Positions 44,913 to 54,537 of a DNA stretch of 64,000 bases are shown piece after piece. This stretch comes from CAVSUZ01 sp963834715 (lineage in GTDB: Bacteria > Pseudomonadota > Alphaproteobacteria > Acetobacterales > Acetobacteraceae), in NCBI GenBank assembly GCA_963834715.1, contig CAWIDE010000027.1:1-64000 (forward strand), in the 5' to 3' direction. The stretch's first letter is position 1; each line of letters starts with the position of its first letter. A program made the position numbers and the translations under genes. The notes under the pieces were generated by a model that had not been told where the DNA came from, ran no database searches, and worked only from the letters and a program-made list of their open reading frames with translations.

Positions 44913-45371
44913 TTATCGCAACAGCACCACCGCCTCGATCTCCACCGCAATACCCCGAGGCAGGCTCCCCATCCCCACCGCCGCCCGCGCTGGTTTCCCG
45001 TTCTCCCCAAACAGCGTTACGAATAGCTCCGTGCAGCCGTCGATCACCTTCGGATGATCCCCGAATTCCGGCACCGCGTTCACCATTCCCAGCACCTTCA
45101 ATACCGTATCGACCCGATCCAACGATGCTGCCGCCAGCCGGATATTCGCCAGCAGATTGAGCCCGCACAGCCGTGCCGCTTCGACGGCCCTTTCAAGCGA
45201 AACATCCGCACCGACCTTGCCAGTGATGAGCGATCCATCCCGCATGCGCGGCCCCACGCCCGAGAGGAACAGCAGGTTTCCGGCGAGCCGGAATGGCACA
45301 TAGGTTCCTATCGGGGCTGGGGGTGGGGGTAGTTCGTATCCGAGTTCCCGCAGTTTCTGTTCCGCGCTCAC
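44913..45371 (-). CDS. RidA-family protein
   Basis: 152 residues from a GTG with GGAGG five bases upstream. It matches the longer RidA/YjgF subfamily: KLRELGYELPPPPAPIGTYV, LLFLSGVGPRMRDG, and FVTLFGENGKPARAAVGMGS containing the conserved Arg that binds the 2-aminoacrylate carboxylate in true RidA. RidA proteins hydrolyse reactive enamine/imine intermediates; subfamily members may have other roles. The longer frame starting at 45449 has no ribosome site. Confidence 0.88.
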   Translation of the reverse strand: MSAEQKLRELGYELPPPPAPIGTYVPFRLAGNLLFLSGVGPRMRDGSLITGKVGADVSLERAVEAARLCGLNLLANIRLAAASLDRVDTVLKVLGMVNAVPEFGDHPKVIDGCTELFVTLFGENGKPARAAVGMGSLPRGIAVEIEAVVLLR

Positions 45372-45475
45372 TTGCACCTCCGTCCAGTTTCCTTGAACGC
45401 TGCGCCACGATGCGAGCCAGGGCAAGGCTATCCCCGTTCTTGCATCCACCGATGTATGGAAGGGTGTAATTCTGC

Positions 45476-45718
45476 GTGGCCTATCTCAGCATCCGCGACC
45501 TTCAGAAGATCTCCGCGGACGCGATCGGCGCCTTACCGGGTCCGACCCCCGTAAAGTCCGGCAAGCGCACGGTCGGCCTTCTGGTGCCGCTGAAAGCCGC
45601 CGACCTCGACCAAGGGCCTGACCCGGCGGCAGATGATGCCGCTCTCGCCTCCTTCGGCGAGGTTGATCCTGTCGATTGGTCCATCGCCGCAGTCCGCCAA
45701 CACATGAAGCAGGGGTGA
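45476..45718 (+). CDS. Antitoxin-like protein preceding a PIN toxin
   Basis: 80 residues from a GTG: AYLSIRDLQKISADAIGALP, then KSGKRTVGLLVPLKAADLDQ and DWSIAAVRQHMKQG. It resembles the small antitoxins found ahead of PIN genes, but the centre appears shortened. Its stop overlaps the GTG of the PIN frame (GTGA). With the toxin broken the pair is probably defunct. Confidence 0.55.
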   Translation: MAYLSIRDLQKISADAIGALPGPTPVKSGKRTVGLLVPLKAADLDQGPDPAADDAALASFGEVDPVDWSIAAVRQHMKQG

Positions 45719-45967
45719 AGCGTCCATCCTCCACCATCGTTGTGGACGCGGCCATATTTGTCGCGGCGGCGCGTGGACGAAGTTCCGGTGCATTGCTTGC
45801 CGCGGCCGAAGAGGCCTCTCTCGTCACGACCGACCGGGTGGTCCAAGAGGCGCGGCGACGCATCTGATGGCACCCCGCACCAGCCAATTGGGAAGCGATA
45901 GCAAAGATCGATCCAGTCTCCGCGATTTGGATCGGGCACTGTGGCAATGGAGCTACCAGCAGCGTAA
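45715..45967 (+). pseudogene. PIN-domain toxin remnant
   Basis: Opens with KRPSSTIVVDAAIFVAAARG, carrying the first PIN Asp in V-V-D, and TDRVVQEARRRI. It stops after 50 residues. A later fragment in another frame, GSGTVAMELPAA, looks like the usual PIN C-terminus. The central 60-70 residues with the remaining acidic ligands are deleted. Overlaps the antitoxin-like gene. Confidence 0.6.
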
Positions 45968-46089
45968 GCGCAGGCGAGATCGCTGATCTTACAGCCGCCC
46001 GTCCTCCGCATCTTGACGCCCCCGTAGTGACACCTTTGCATCACTTACCTAAGCCAGGGTGAGCGCACGCGACCGCGTTATGTCCCCTC

Positions 46090-47511
46090 CTACTCCGGCC
46101 ATCGCTCCCCCCATCCCACCGCCCGCTCGAACACCGCTGCGACCTGTAGCAGCCGCGCATCCGAACCCGGCGGCCCCACCAACTAAATCGCCACCGGCAT
46201 CCCGTCGCGCCCAAACCCGCACGGCAGACTGATCGCCGGATTGCCCGTCAGATTGAACGGCATCGTGTACGGATACCAAGCTGCCCGAATATTCTCCACC
46301 TGCTCTCCATCGATTTCTATCGGGCCGAAGAAATCCTGATCAATCGGCACCGCCGTCCGCGACAGAGTCGGCATCGCCACCACGTCGCACTTCTCGAACC
46401 ATTCCTGCACCTGCCGGTACAGCCGCGTCCGCGCGAAAATCGCCTCGTACAACTCCGCAGCGCTACAGGACGCAATCTGGTCCATCTGCCGCACGAAGGT
46501 CGGGCACATAATGGCCCGGTGCTCGCGCAAATGATGTCCAAACTGCGCCATCCGGTACGCCCCGTTATTCACGAACCACACCCGCTCCGGATTCTCGAAC
46601 GGCGCCGTCAGCTCCACCACCTCCGCGCCCGCAGCCCGCAACGCCGCTTCACACGCCGCCACGCATCCGCTGCAACCGCCTTGTTCCCCAGCCGCGCCCG
46701 CCAGCCGATGCGCATGCCCCGCACTTCCCCCGCCGCCTCCACCGCCGCCACGAACTCCGGCTGCGCCCGTCCGGTGGTCAGCGGATCGCGGATGTCCGGC
46801 CCCGCCATCGCGTCCAGCATCAGCGCGGTATCCGACACGGTCCGCGTTATCGGGGTAATGTAGGAAATGTTACCGAATCCGTCTTGCGCATATTCCTGGG
46901 GCACCACGCCGAGCCCCTGCTTGAACCCCACCACCCCGTTGCACGCCGCCGGAATCCGAGTTCGAGCCGCCGCCATCCGTCGCCACCGCCAAAGCCACGA
47001 GCCCGGCGGCCACCGCCACGGCCGAGCCCCCGCTCGATCCGCCCGCCGCCCGGTCCGCCCGCCAGGCGTTGCGCGTCCGCCCGAACAGCGGCGCCTGCGT
47101 CAGGCACTGCTGGCCAAACTCCGGCGTCGTGGTCTTTCCCACCACGATCGCCCCCGCGCGCTTCAACCGAGTCACCACCTCCGCATCCCGATCCGGCAGA
47201 TGATGCTTGAAAATCAATGACCCCCACGTGGTCCTTATGCCCGCCGTCGGCACCAGGTCCTTCACCGCCACCGGCAAGCCGTGCAGCGGCCCCAGCGCCT
47301 CCCCGCGCATCACCGCCGCCTCCGCCTCTCGCGCCGCGTCCATCGCCTGCTCTGCGGCTACGGTGATAAACGCGTTCAACACGTTTTGGCTGCGTTCGAT
47401 GCGCTCCAGCGTTAACCGCATCAGCTCCACCGGCGAGATACGGCGGGTGCTAACCGCAGAGACAAGGTCGCGGGCTGAGGAGTACGAGTGATCCGGCATG
47501 TCTTCATCCAT
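46090..47511 (-). pseudogene. Amidase-signature enzyme with three lesions
   Basis: Begins MDEDMPDHSYSSARDLVSAV. The catalytic Lys is in VKDLVPTAGI and the amidase signature is GGSSGGSAVAVAAGLVALAV followed by TDGGGS. One shift at about 46965 (an extra A) breaks before RIPAACNGVVGFKQGLG. Another at about 46660 leads to the third frame (AACEAALRAAGAEVVELTAP). A TAG at about 46184 replaces the expected Gln before LVGPPGSD, after which WGERWPE closes the protein at 46090. A full enzyme would be about 470 residues. Its start overlaps the LysR stop, so LysR and amidase were one unit. Confidence 0.88.
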
Positions 47512-48427
47512 CCGCGCGGTTTTGTAGCGGTGCCCTGCCAACCGCCGAACGCAACGTGCTCCGCAACCAGCGATGCGCGGGATGACTGTCGAGCCGGCGG
47601 TGCCAGATCATGGAAAGCGCGATGCGCGGAGAAGGAAACGGCAGCGCTCGTGCCGTCAGCGGGGTGTGAACCGCAAGATCCGCAGCGACCCGCCGCGGCA
47701 GCACCGCAACAGCCTGCGAACCGATCAACACCGATCGAAGCGAATGCAGCGGCACCTTTATGGCGACGAGCCGTGCGAGACCATGCTCTGATAGCGCTTC
47801 ATCGACGAAATGCGCGTCATCACCGCTGGAGGTAAGACTGACATGTGGCAGAGCCGCAAAGCGTTCGATCGACAGCTCTGCGGCCGCAGCCTCGGGGTGG
47901 TCACTCGCCAGCACCGCGACGTACCCGTCTTCAATAAGGCCCACGCACTTGAAGCGATCGCCCCCTTCCATCAGCGTGCTTAAGGCCAGTTCCACGCTGC
48001 CATTGTCGAGCTGGTCGAGCACGTTGAGCAGACCAACCGGGCGAACGTCGAGCACAACAGATGGCGCCAGCTTCGCGACACTATGAACGAGTGCGGGGAC
48101 AACCGCCTCGGCGTAGTTGTTCGCGGCAATCGTGAACTCCCGCGACAATTCCGCCGGAACGAACTCGTCATCCTCCAATGTCACCTGCAGCTCCCGCAAT
48201 GCGGCGCGCACAGGCTCGGCGATCCGCTCCGCTCGTGGGGTCGGGCGCATGCCCTCAGGCGTACGCACAAAAACTTCGTCCTTCAGCAGATAGCGTAATC
48301 GCGCCAGCGCATGGCTCACCGCAGGTTGGCTCATTCCCAGCCGCCTTCCTGCTCTTGTCAGATTCTTCTCCTGCATGACCGCGTCAAACACCACCAGGAG
48401 ATTGAGATCGAATGTGTTCCAGTTCAT
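47504..48427 (-). CDS. LysR-family transcriptional regulator
   Basis: 307 residues from ATG 48427 (MNWNTFDLNLLVVFDAVMQE). The helix-turn-helix is KNLTRAGRRLGMSQPAVSHA, and the effector domain follows. It is a paralogue of the regulator at 256-1155. It lies directly upstream of the amidase pseudogene on the same strand and next to genes for a kinase-fold protein and a hydroxyacid dehydrogenase, any of which could be a target. Confidence 0.9.
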   Translation of the reverse strand: MNWNTFDLNLLVVFDAVMQEKNLTRAGRRLGMSQPAVSHALARLRYLLKDEVFVRTPEGMRPTPRAERIAEPVRAALRELQVTLEDDEFVPAELSREFTIAANNYAEAVVPALVHSVAKLAPSVVLDVRPVGLLNVLDQLDNGSVELALSTLMEGGDRFKCVGLIEDGYVAVLASDHPEAAAAELSIERFAALPHVSLTSSGDDAHFVDEALSEHGLARLVAIKVPLHSLRSVLIGSQAVAVLPRRVAADLAVHTPLTARALPFPSPRIALSMIWHRRLDSHPAHRWLRSTLRSAVGRAPLQNRADG

Positions 48428-48440
48428 CCGTGGAGCGCCC

Positions 48441-49472
48441 TCAATCGCCACCTTCCTCATACCCGGACAGTGCATCGCGCCAGGCCGCAACAATATGACA
48501 AAGCGAAGCAACCGGCCACCACAGCAGCGGCATCGCGGTCGCACGGACCAGGTCCCGCTGATGCTCCTTCGTCAGATATTCCACCGGTGACTTGCCATCG
48601 ACGCGGGCTAGAAACAAGGCTGGGAGCAGGCGTGCGGCGCGTTTTTCCAGTTCCGGGCGCGGTTCCCAATCAACATGCTCAACATAGGACCTGGCCAGGA
48701 CCTCGAAACCCGTCAGCAACACGTCCTTCCGGTCCGGACGCGCGAGACATTTCAGCAGCAAATGGTTCAAACAGAATGCAAGATCGAAAGCCGGATCTCC
48801 GAACCAGGCACATTCTGCATCCAGCAGCACCGGCCCGCGGGGGCCAGCCAGAATGTTCTTCGGACTGACATCGCCGTGCACAAGAGCAAGGCGAGTAGCG
48901 GCGGTGTCGTTTGCGATCTCTCGCAACTGAGAAGCCACCGCGGGATGGCGCGCACCGGTCGCCAGAAGATACGGCTCGAGCCGCAGCGCGTAAAAGTTGC
49001 CCGTTGTGTCGAACTCCGCCGCGAGCTCAGCGGAACCTGCACTAGCCGCATGCAGCCGGCCGACCAGCGTCCCAATTTCCCGTGCCGTATCCATCGACAC
49101 AAGACCGGCCATCAACTGCTGCTTCCAAACCGGATGTTCTTCGGGAGCCAGATACGACATCACAAACAAGCCGGCCTGCCGGTCATGCGCCAGCGGGCGC
49201 GGCACGTTATCCGGACAATGCCGCGCCGCGAACTGCATCCAGGCCCATTCGTAATTGTTGCGCGATACCGGGGCGCACCACTCGGCGGAAACTTTGAGCT
49301 GCGCTCTTGCGCGCTTCACGCACATAGAACGTCCCGGCAGATCGACCCGCCAGATATCCGAAGATACTCCGCCGGCCAGCGCATGCCACCGCGCGGTCTC
49401 GTCCGCACGCGCCAGATCATGGGCGAGAAGGAACGCCTTAAGCCCCGGCTCCGGAGCGCCCAGCTCTGTCAT
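48441..49472 (-). CDS. Aminoglycoside-phosphotransferase-fold kinase
   Basis: 343 residues. The catalytic loop is ALVHGDVSPKNIL and the metal site is LLDAECAWFGDPAFDLAF, as in APH/choline-kinase-like enzymes. The N-terminal nucleotide lobe includes GGVSSDIWRVDLPGRSMCVK. The physiological substrate is unknown; the setting with a 2-hydroxyacid dehydrogenase suggests a small-molecule (sugar- or sugar-acid-like) kinase rather than drug resistance. Its ATG overlaps the dehydrogenase stop by one base. Confidence 0.82.
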   Translation of the reverse strand: MTELGAPEPGLKAFLLAHDLARADETARWHALAGGVSSDIWRVDLPGRSMCVKRARAQLKVSAEWCAPVSRNNYEWAWMQFAARHCPDNVPRPLAHDRQAGLFVMSYLAPEEHPVWKQQLMAGLVSMDTAREIGTLVGRLHAASAGSAELAAEFDTTGNFYALRLEPYLLATGARHPAVASQLREIANDTAATRLALVHGDVSPKNILAGPRGPVLLDAECAWFGDPAFDLAFCLNHLLLKCLARPDRKDVLLTGFEVLARSYVEHVDWEPRPELEKRAARLLPALFLARVDGKSPVEYLTKEHQRDLVRATAMPLLWWPVASLCHIVAAWRDALSGYEEGGD

Positions 49473-50434
49473 CAGAATTTGGGCGAGTTGCGTGGCTGCT
49501 GGGGGGTCTCGCCATGAAGAACGCGCACCACCTCCTCAGCCGCGTGTGTGCGCAATTCAACAAGCGCCACATCCGACGTAAATGCGATGTGCGGCGTGAG
49601 CATGGCAGCAGTGTGCGCACGCAGCGCGTCCGGCACATTGGGCTCGGACTCCAGCACGTCCATGCCAACGGCCGACAACGTTCCGTCGTTCAGCGCCTCC
49701 ACGACAGCATTCGTATCGACGACCCCGCCCCGGCTCACGTTGATCAGCAGGCCACCGCGGCGCATCAATGCCAGCCGATTACGATCGATCAGGTGGTGGG
49801 TCTCATCCGTCAACGGCGCGTGCAGGATGACGATGTCGCTCTGGGCGAGCAACGTGTTCAAATCGACACAGGGAACACCCGCGCTCTCCCCCGCCAAGTG
49901 CGGGTCATATGCCAGCAGCCGGCAACCGAAAGCACCGAGCTTGCGTGCGGTCGCGCGGCCGATGCGCCCCAACCCGATAACTCCGCACGTGAGCGCCGCC
50001 AGACGCCGCAGCCTGGCACTCGCCGGGTCCCAGCGGCCGGCATGCACTTCCCGGTCGAACTGAACGATGCCCCGGGTCCATGCCAGCACGAAACCCACTG
50101 CGTGATCAGAAACTTCCTCAAAGCAGTAATCGGGAACATTCGTTACCCATATCCCGCGCGCCGTTGCCGTATCGACGGCGATATTATCCAGCCCAACCCC
50201 AAGCCTAGCGACGATCTTCAGGTTCGGTGAAGCCGCAATGGCCTTGGCGGAAACCGGCGCCCAGCAGGTCATAATCGCGGAGGGCCGACGTTCCTGCACG
50301 AGCGCCTCGATCGCGGCCTCCGGTGCCGGCGCGGCGGGGCCGCTGACCAGGCGCATGCCGGCACCTTCGATGATGTCGCGCTCGATCGAGTCGTCGGGCC
50401 AAGCGTAGTCTGTGAGCAGCACGATCTGGCTCAT
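49472..50434 (-). CDS. D-2-hydroxyacid dehydrogenase
   Basis: 320 residues. The NAD-binding motif GLGRIGRATARKLGAFG is near residue 150; the catalytic Arg (INVSRGGVVDTNAV) and the C-terminal His (MLTPHIAF) are present. A phosphoglycerate-dehydrogenase-like D-2-hydroxyacid oxidoreductase of unfixed substrate. ATG at 50434 (MSQIVLLTDYAWPDD) is the sensible start. Divergent from glutaryl-CoA dehydrogenase, 82 bases away; coupled to the kinase-fold gene. Confidence 0.87.
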   Translation of the reverse strand: MSQIVLLTDYAWPDDSIERDIIEGAGMRLVSGPAAPAPEAAIEALVQERRPSAIMTCWAPVSAKAIAASPNLKIVARLGVGLDNIAVDTATARGIWVTNVPDYCFEEVSDHAVGFVLAWTRGIVQFDREVHAGRWDPASARLRRLAALTCGVIGLGRIGRATARKLGAFGCRLLAYDPHLAGESAGVPCVDLNTLLAQSDIVILHAPLTDETHHLIDRNRLALMRRGGLLINVSRGGVVDTNAVVEALNDGTLSAVGMDVLESEPNVPDALRAHTAAMLTPHIAFTSDVALVELRTHAAEEVVRVLHGETPQQPRNSPKF

Positions 50435-50516
50435 GATCAGGAACCCCCACGGTATCCGAGGATGGCATCCGTCGCCGCCCGACCATATAGGAGCTTGCCC
50501 GTGAGAGGAACGTGCC

Positions 50517-51716
50517 ATGACCGAGAGCCACCAGAAATACAGACACTTCTATTGGGAAGACCCGCTTCTTTTGGACGATCTGCTTACCGATGCCGAGCGC
50601 ATGATCCGCGACACCGCTCGCTCCTACGCTCAGAACCGGCTGCTGCCACGGGTGATCGAAGCCTACCGCGAGGAAAAGACCGATCGTGCCATCTTCAACG
50701 AAATGGGTGAGCTGGGTCTGCTCGGTGTCGTCCTGCCGGAAGAATATGGCGGGGCAGGCGCGTCCTACGTCGCCTATGGATTGGTGGCGCGAGAGATAGA
50801 ACGGGTGGATTCCGGCTATCGCTCCATGATGAGTGTGCAATCGTCCCTCGTGATGTACCCCATTCTCGCGTATGGCACCGAGGAACAGCGCCGAAAGTAT
50901 CTGCCGCGACTCGCCAGCGGTGAAATTGTCGGCTGTTTCGGCCTCACCGAGCCCGATGCCGGCTCTGATCCTGGCAGCATGAAAAGCCGCGCCGAAAAGA
51001 TCAGCGATGGTTACCGGCTGCACGGTTCCAAGATGTGGATCTCCAACTCGCCCCTCGCCGATGTGTTTGTGGTCTGGGCAAAGTCAGCGCCGCACGATAA
51101 CGAAATTCGCGGCTTCGTCCTGGACGAGGGCATGAAAGGCCTCTCCGCGCCGAAGATCACCGGCAAGCTTTCGCTGCGCGCCTCGACCACCGGCGAGATC
51201 GTTATGGATGGCGTCGAAGTGCCGGAGAGCGCGCTTCTGCCTAATGTATCAGGCCTGAAGGGGCCCTTCGGCTGCCTCAACCGGGCGCGCTACGGCATTT
51301 GCTGGGGCGCCATGGGAGCGGCGGAGGATTGCTGGCACCGGGCACGTCAGTACACGCTGGAGCGCAAGCAGTTCGGCAAGCCGCTCGCGGCGACGCAACT
51401 GATCCAGAAGAAGCTTGCCGATATGATGACCGAGATCACCCTGGGCCTTCACGCCAGCCTGCGTGTCGGGCGCGTGTTCGATGAGGACCGCGTGGCGCCG
51501 GAGATGATTTCCCTTGTCAAACGCAACAACTGCGGCAAGGCGCTGGAGATCGCCCGCATGGCTCGCGACATGCACGGCGGCAACGGTATTCAGGAAGAAT
51601 ACCACGTCATGCGTCATCTGCAGAACCTGGAAACCGTGAACACTTATGAGGGAACACATGATGTACACGCGCTAATTCTCGGCCGCGCGCAGACGGGTCT
51701 GCAGGCATTCTTTTGA
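50517..51716 (+). CDS. gcdH: Glutaryl-CoA dehydrogenase
   Basis: 399 residues of the acyl-CoA dehydrogenase family (EC 1.3.8.6), which oxidises and decarboxylates glutaryl-CoA to crotonyl-CoA in lysine, tryptophan and benzoate breakdown. Diagnostic segments: ERVDSGYRSMMSVQSSLVMY, GCFGLTEPDAGSDPGSM, and NTYEGTHDVHALILGRA with the catalytic Glu. GAGGAA precedes the ATG. The upstream gap is shared with the divergent dehydrogenase gene. Confidence 0.94.
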   Translation: MTESHQKYRHFYWEDPLLLDDLLTDAERMIRDTARSYAQNRLLPRVIEAYREEKTDRAIFNEMGELGLLGVVLPEEYGGAGASYVAYGLVAREIERVDSGYRSMMSVQSSLVMYPILAYGTEEQRRKYLPRLASGEIVGCFGLTEPDAGSDPGSMKSRAEKISDGYRLHGSKMWISNSPLADVFVVWAKSAPHDNEIRGFVLDEGMKGLSAPKITGKLSLRASTTGEIVMDGVEVPESALLPNVSGLKGPFGCLNRARYGICWGAMGAAEDCWHRARQYTLERKQFGKPLAATQLIQKKLADMMTEITLGLHASLRVGRVFDEDRVAPEMISLVKRNNCGKALEIARMARDMHGGNGIQEEYHVMRHLQNLETVNTYEGTHDVHALILGRAQTGLQAFF

Positions 51717-51950
51717 TCGGGTTCAGGGGGGCTCTCGTGCGTCGCAGACGAGTATCGCGACGCTTGTGCCTGTGGGCAGCGTGATCATCGCGCGCTTTCT
51801 CACCGGCAACGCAACTGGTGCTCGGCAGCGGCGAAGCAGCGTGACGCCAGCCGTCGGTGGCAGCCCCCCGCATGCTCCAATAAACAGCCCTTGCAGCCAC
51901 GGCGCCACATCGCCATAGACACCGCTCTCACCCCAGGAGAACAGCCTCCC

Positions 51951-53903
51951 ATGCCAGCGATCACCCTGCCCGATGGCTCCGAGCGCCGCTTCGACGGCCC
52001 GGTGACCGGGACGGCGGTCGCCCAGGGCATTGGCGCCGGCCTCGCCCGCGCCGCGCTCGCCATGCAGCTCGATGGCAAGCTGGTCGATCTGGCATCCGAG
52101 ATCCACCGCGACGCCTCAGTCCGGTTCATCACCCGCAAAGACCCCGAAGCCCTGGAGCTTGTTCGCCACGATTGCGCCCACGTCCTGGCCGAGGCGGTCC
52201 AGGAGCTTTATCCCGGCACCCAGGTCACCATCGGACCGCCGATCGAGAACGGCTTCTATTACGACTTCGCGCGTAATCAACCGTTCACCCCGGAGGATTT
52301 TCCGGCCATCGAGGCCAAAATGCGGGAGATCATCGCCCGTGGTGCCCCGTTCGTGCGCACCGTCATGGACCGCGAGGAAGCCATCGAGTTCTTCAAGAAC
52401 AAGGGCGAGAAATACAAAGCCGAGATTATCCAGGATCTGCCCCGCGACGAGACCATCAGCCTCTATTCCCAGGGCGACTGGGTCGATCTCTGCCGCGGCC
52501 CGCACACGCGCACCACCGCCGATGTCGGCTCCGCCTTCAAGCTGATGAAGGTCGCCGGCGCCTACTGGCGCGGCGATCACCGTAACGCCATGCTCAGCCG
52601 CATCTATGGCACCGCCTGGCGCGACCAGAAGGAACTCGACACCTACCTGCATATGCTGGAAGAGGCCGAGCGCCGCGACCACCGTCGTATCGCCAAGGAA
52701 ATGGACCTGTTCCACCTGCAGGAGGAAGCGGCGGGTAGCGTGTTCTGGCACCCCAAGGGCTGGCGGCTGTATCGGGCGGCCGAGGACTACATGCGCCGCC
52801 GGCTGGATGCGGCCGGGTATCAGGAGGTCCGCACTCCCCAGCTCGTGGACCGCTCGCTGTGGGAGGCCTCGGGGCACTGGGAAAAGTTCCGCGAGCACAT
52901 GTTCATCGCCCGGGTGGAGGATGAGGACAAAATCCTCGCTCTCAAGCCGATGAACTGCCCCTGCCACGTGCAGATCTTCCGCCAGGGAATCCGCAGCTAC
53001 CGGGAGCTGCCGCTGCGCCTTGCGGAGTTCGGGTCCTGCCACCGCTACGAGCCATCCGGCGCCTTGCACGGCATCATGCGGGTCCGCGCGTTCACCCAGG
53101 ACGACGCCCACATCTTCTGCACCGAGGCTCAGATCGCCGCGGAAACTGTTCGCTTCGTGGATCTGCTCTCCTCGATCTACCGCGACTTCGGCTTCCCGGA
53201 GTTCCAGGTCAAATTCTCCGATCGTCCCGCCATCCGCGCCGGCGCGGATGAGGTCTGGGACCGTGCCGAGACCGCGCTGAAGGAGGCCTGCGCCATTGCG
53301 GGCGTGGAATACACCCTCAACCCCGGGGAAGGCGCCTTCTACGGCCCCAAGCTGGAGTTCGACCTGCGCGACGCCATCGGCCGCGACTGGCAGTGCGGCA
53401 CCCTGCAGGTGGATTTCGTGCTCCCCGAGCGGCTGGATGCCGAATACGTCGGCGAGGACGGCGCCCGCCACCGCCCGGTCATGCTCCACCGCGCCATCCT
53501 CGGCAGCTTCGAGCGCTTCCTCGGCATCCTGATCGAGCAGTACGCGGGCCGGTTCCCGCTCTGGCTCGCTCCGGTGCAGGCCGTAGTCACCACCATCGTC
53601 TCCGATGCCGATGCTTACGCCCTGCAGGTGGTGGAGCGTTTTCGCGACGCCGGCCTGGCGGCCGAAACCGACCTGTCCAACCAGAAGATCAACGCCAAGG
53701 TCCGGGACCACTCGCTGGCGCACGTCCCCGTGCTTGCCGTGGTCGGCCGGCGAGAGGCCGAGAACCGCACCGTCGCCCTCCGCCGTCTCGGCTCCGACGC
53801 GCAGGAGGTGCTGCCGCTGGACCAAGCGGTGTCACGCCTTGCGGCGGAAGCCACCCCACCCGATCTTAAGCGTTTGGAAACCAGCCAGCGCGATGCTGCT
53901 TGA
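51951..53903 (+). CDS. thrS: Threonyl-tRNA synthetase
   Basis: 650 residues in the standard order: TGS domain (about 1-65, ITLPDGSERRFDGPVTG), editing domain (DCAHVLAEAVQELYPG with H-x3-H-type ligands near 78), class II catalytic core (MNCPCHVQIF with the zinc Cys, and EFGSCHRYEPSGALHGIMRV) and C-terminal anticodon-binding domain. AGGAG precedes the ATG at 51951; the longer frame from 51891 is not family-like. Followed by infC, a common order. Confidence 0.96.
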   Translation: MPAITLPDGSERRFDGPVTGTAVAQGIGAGLARAALAMQLDGKLVDLASEIHRDASVRFITRKDPEALELVRHDCAHVLAEAVQELYPGTQVTIGPPIENGFYYDFARNQPFTPEDFPAIEAKMREIIARGAPFVRTVMDREEAIEFFKNKGEKYKAEIIQDLPRDETISLYSQGDWVDLCRGPHTRTTADVGSAFKLMKVAGAYWRGDHRNAMLSRIYGTAWRDQKELDTYLHMLEEAERRDHRRIAKEMDLFHLQEEAAGSVFWHPKGWRLYRAAEDYMRRRLDAAGYQEVRTPQLVDRSLWEASGHWEKFREHMFIARVEDEDKILALKPMNCPCHVQIFRQGIRSYRELPLRLAEFGSCHRYEPSGALHGIMRVRAFTQDDAHIFCTEAQIAAETVRFVDLLSSIYRDFGFPEFQVKFSDRPAIRAGADEVWDRAETALKEACAIAGVEYTLNPGEGAFYGPKLEFDLRDAIGRDWQCGTLQVDFVLPERLDAEYVGEDGARHRPVMLHRAILGSFERFLGILIEQYAGRFPLWLAPVQAVVTTIVSDADAYALQVVERFRDAGLAAETDLSNQKINAKVRDHSLAHVPVLAVVGRREAENRTVALRRLGSDAQEVLPLDQAVSRLAAEATPPDLKRLETSQRDAA

Positions 53904-53971
53904 TCCGCTTGATTAAGACGGCGCAATTCGGCCACACTCGGATACCGTCAACCACAACAGGAGAGTAAACC

Positions 53972-54508
53972 ATACCCAGAGCACCCTTGCCCGCCCAACC
54001 TACCCGCGACGGGCCCCGCGTCAATGAGGAGATACGTGCACCGCAGGTGCGTCTGATCGATCAGGATGGCGAAATGCAAGGCGTCATGAGCGCCCGTGAA
54101 GCGCAGAACCGCGCCTATGCTGCCGGCCTCGATCTTCTGGAAATCAGCCCCAACGCCACTCCGCCAGTCGTCAAAATCCTTGACTACGGCAAATTCAAAT
54201 ACGAACAGCAAAAGAAGCGGAACGAAGCCAAGAAGAAGCAGAAAGTCATTGAAATAAAAGAAATAAAGGTCCGCCCCAACATCGACGAGAACGACTATCA
54301 GGTGAAAATGCGCGCCATGAAGTCGTTCCTGGAGGAGGGGGACAAGGTCAAAGTGACGCTCCGCTTCCGTGGCCGTGAAATGGCCCATCAGGAAATCGGT
54401 GTCCGGGTCCTGGAACGTATTCGTTCGGAACTCGATGGCATGACTAAGGTGGAGCAGATGCCTCGGATGGAAAACCGTCAGATGGTGATGGTGCTTTCGC
54501 CACGCTGA
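53972..54508 (+). CDS. infC: Translation initiation factor IF-3, apparent ATA start
   Basis: IF-3 prevents premature joining of ribosomal subunits and checks start codons. RVNEEIRAPQVRLIDQDGEM and GLDLLEISPNATPPVVKILD form the N-domain, followed by the Lys-rich linker and a C-domain ending RQMVMVLSPR. No ATG or GTG precedes the conserved region. AGGAG at 53959-53963 is eight bases before an in-frame ATA at 53972 but 23 bases before the first TTG (53987). An ATA start gives 178 residues. Unusual start codons are known for infC (AUU in E. coli) and underlie self-control by IF-3. Confidence 0.9.
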   Translation: MPRAPLPAQPTRDGPRVNEEIRAPQVRLIDQDGEMQGVMSAREAQNRAYAAGLDLLEISPNATPPVVKILDYGKFKYEQQKKRNEAKKKQKVIEIKEIKVRPNIDENDYQVKMRAMKSFLEEGDKVKVTLRFRGREMAHQEIGVRVLERIRSELDGMTKVEQMPRMENRQMVMVLSPR

Positions 54509-54511
54509 GCC

Positions 54512-54537
54512 GGGGTCGGGAATCCCCGACCCCTTTT
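54512..54537 (+). terminator. Rho-independent terminator of thrS-infC
   Basis: GGGGTCGGG (54512-54520), loop AATC, CCCGACCCC (54525-54533), then TTTT. The 9-bp stem is perfect and starts three bases after the infC stop. Confidence 0.93.

Noticed and set aside
52116..53825. 569-codon open frame on the minus strand across thrS
   Set aside because: It is the antisense shadow of the GC-rich thrS gene; composition is Val/Leu/Gly/Glu-rich with no family features and no ribosome site.
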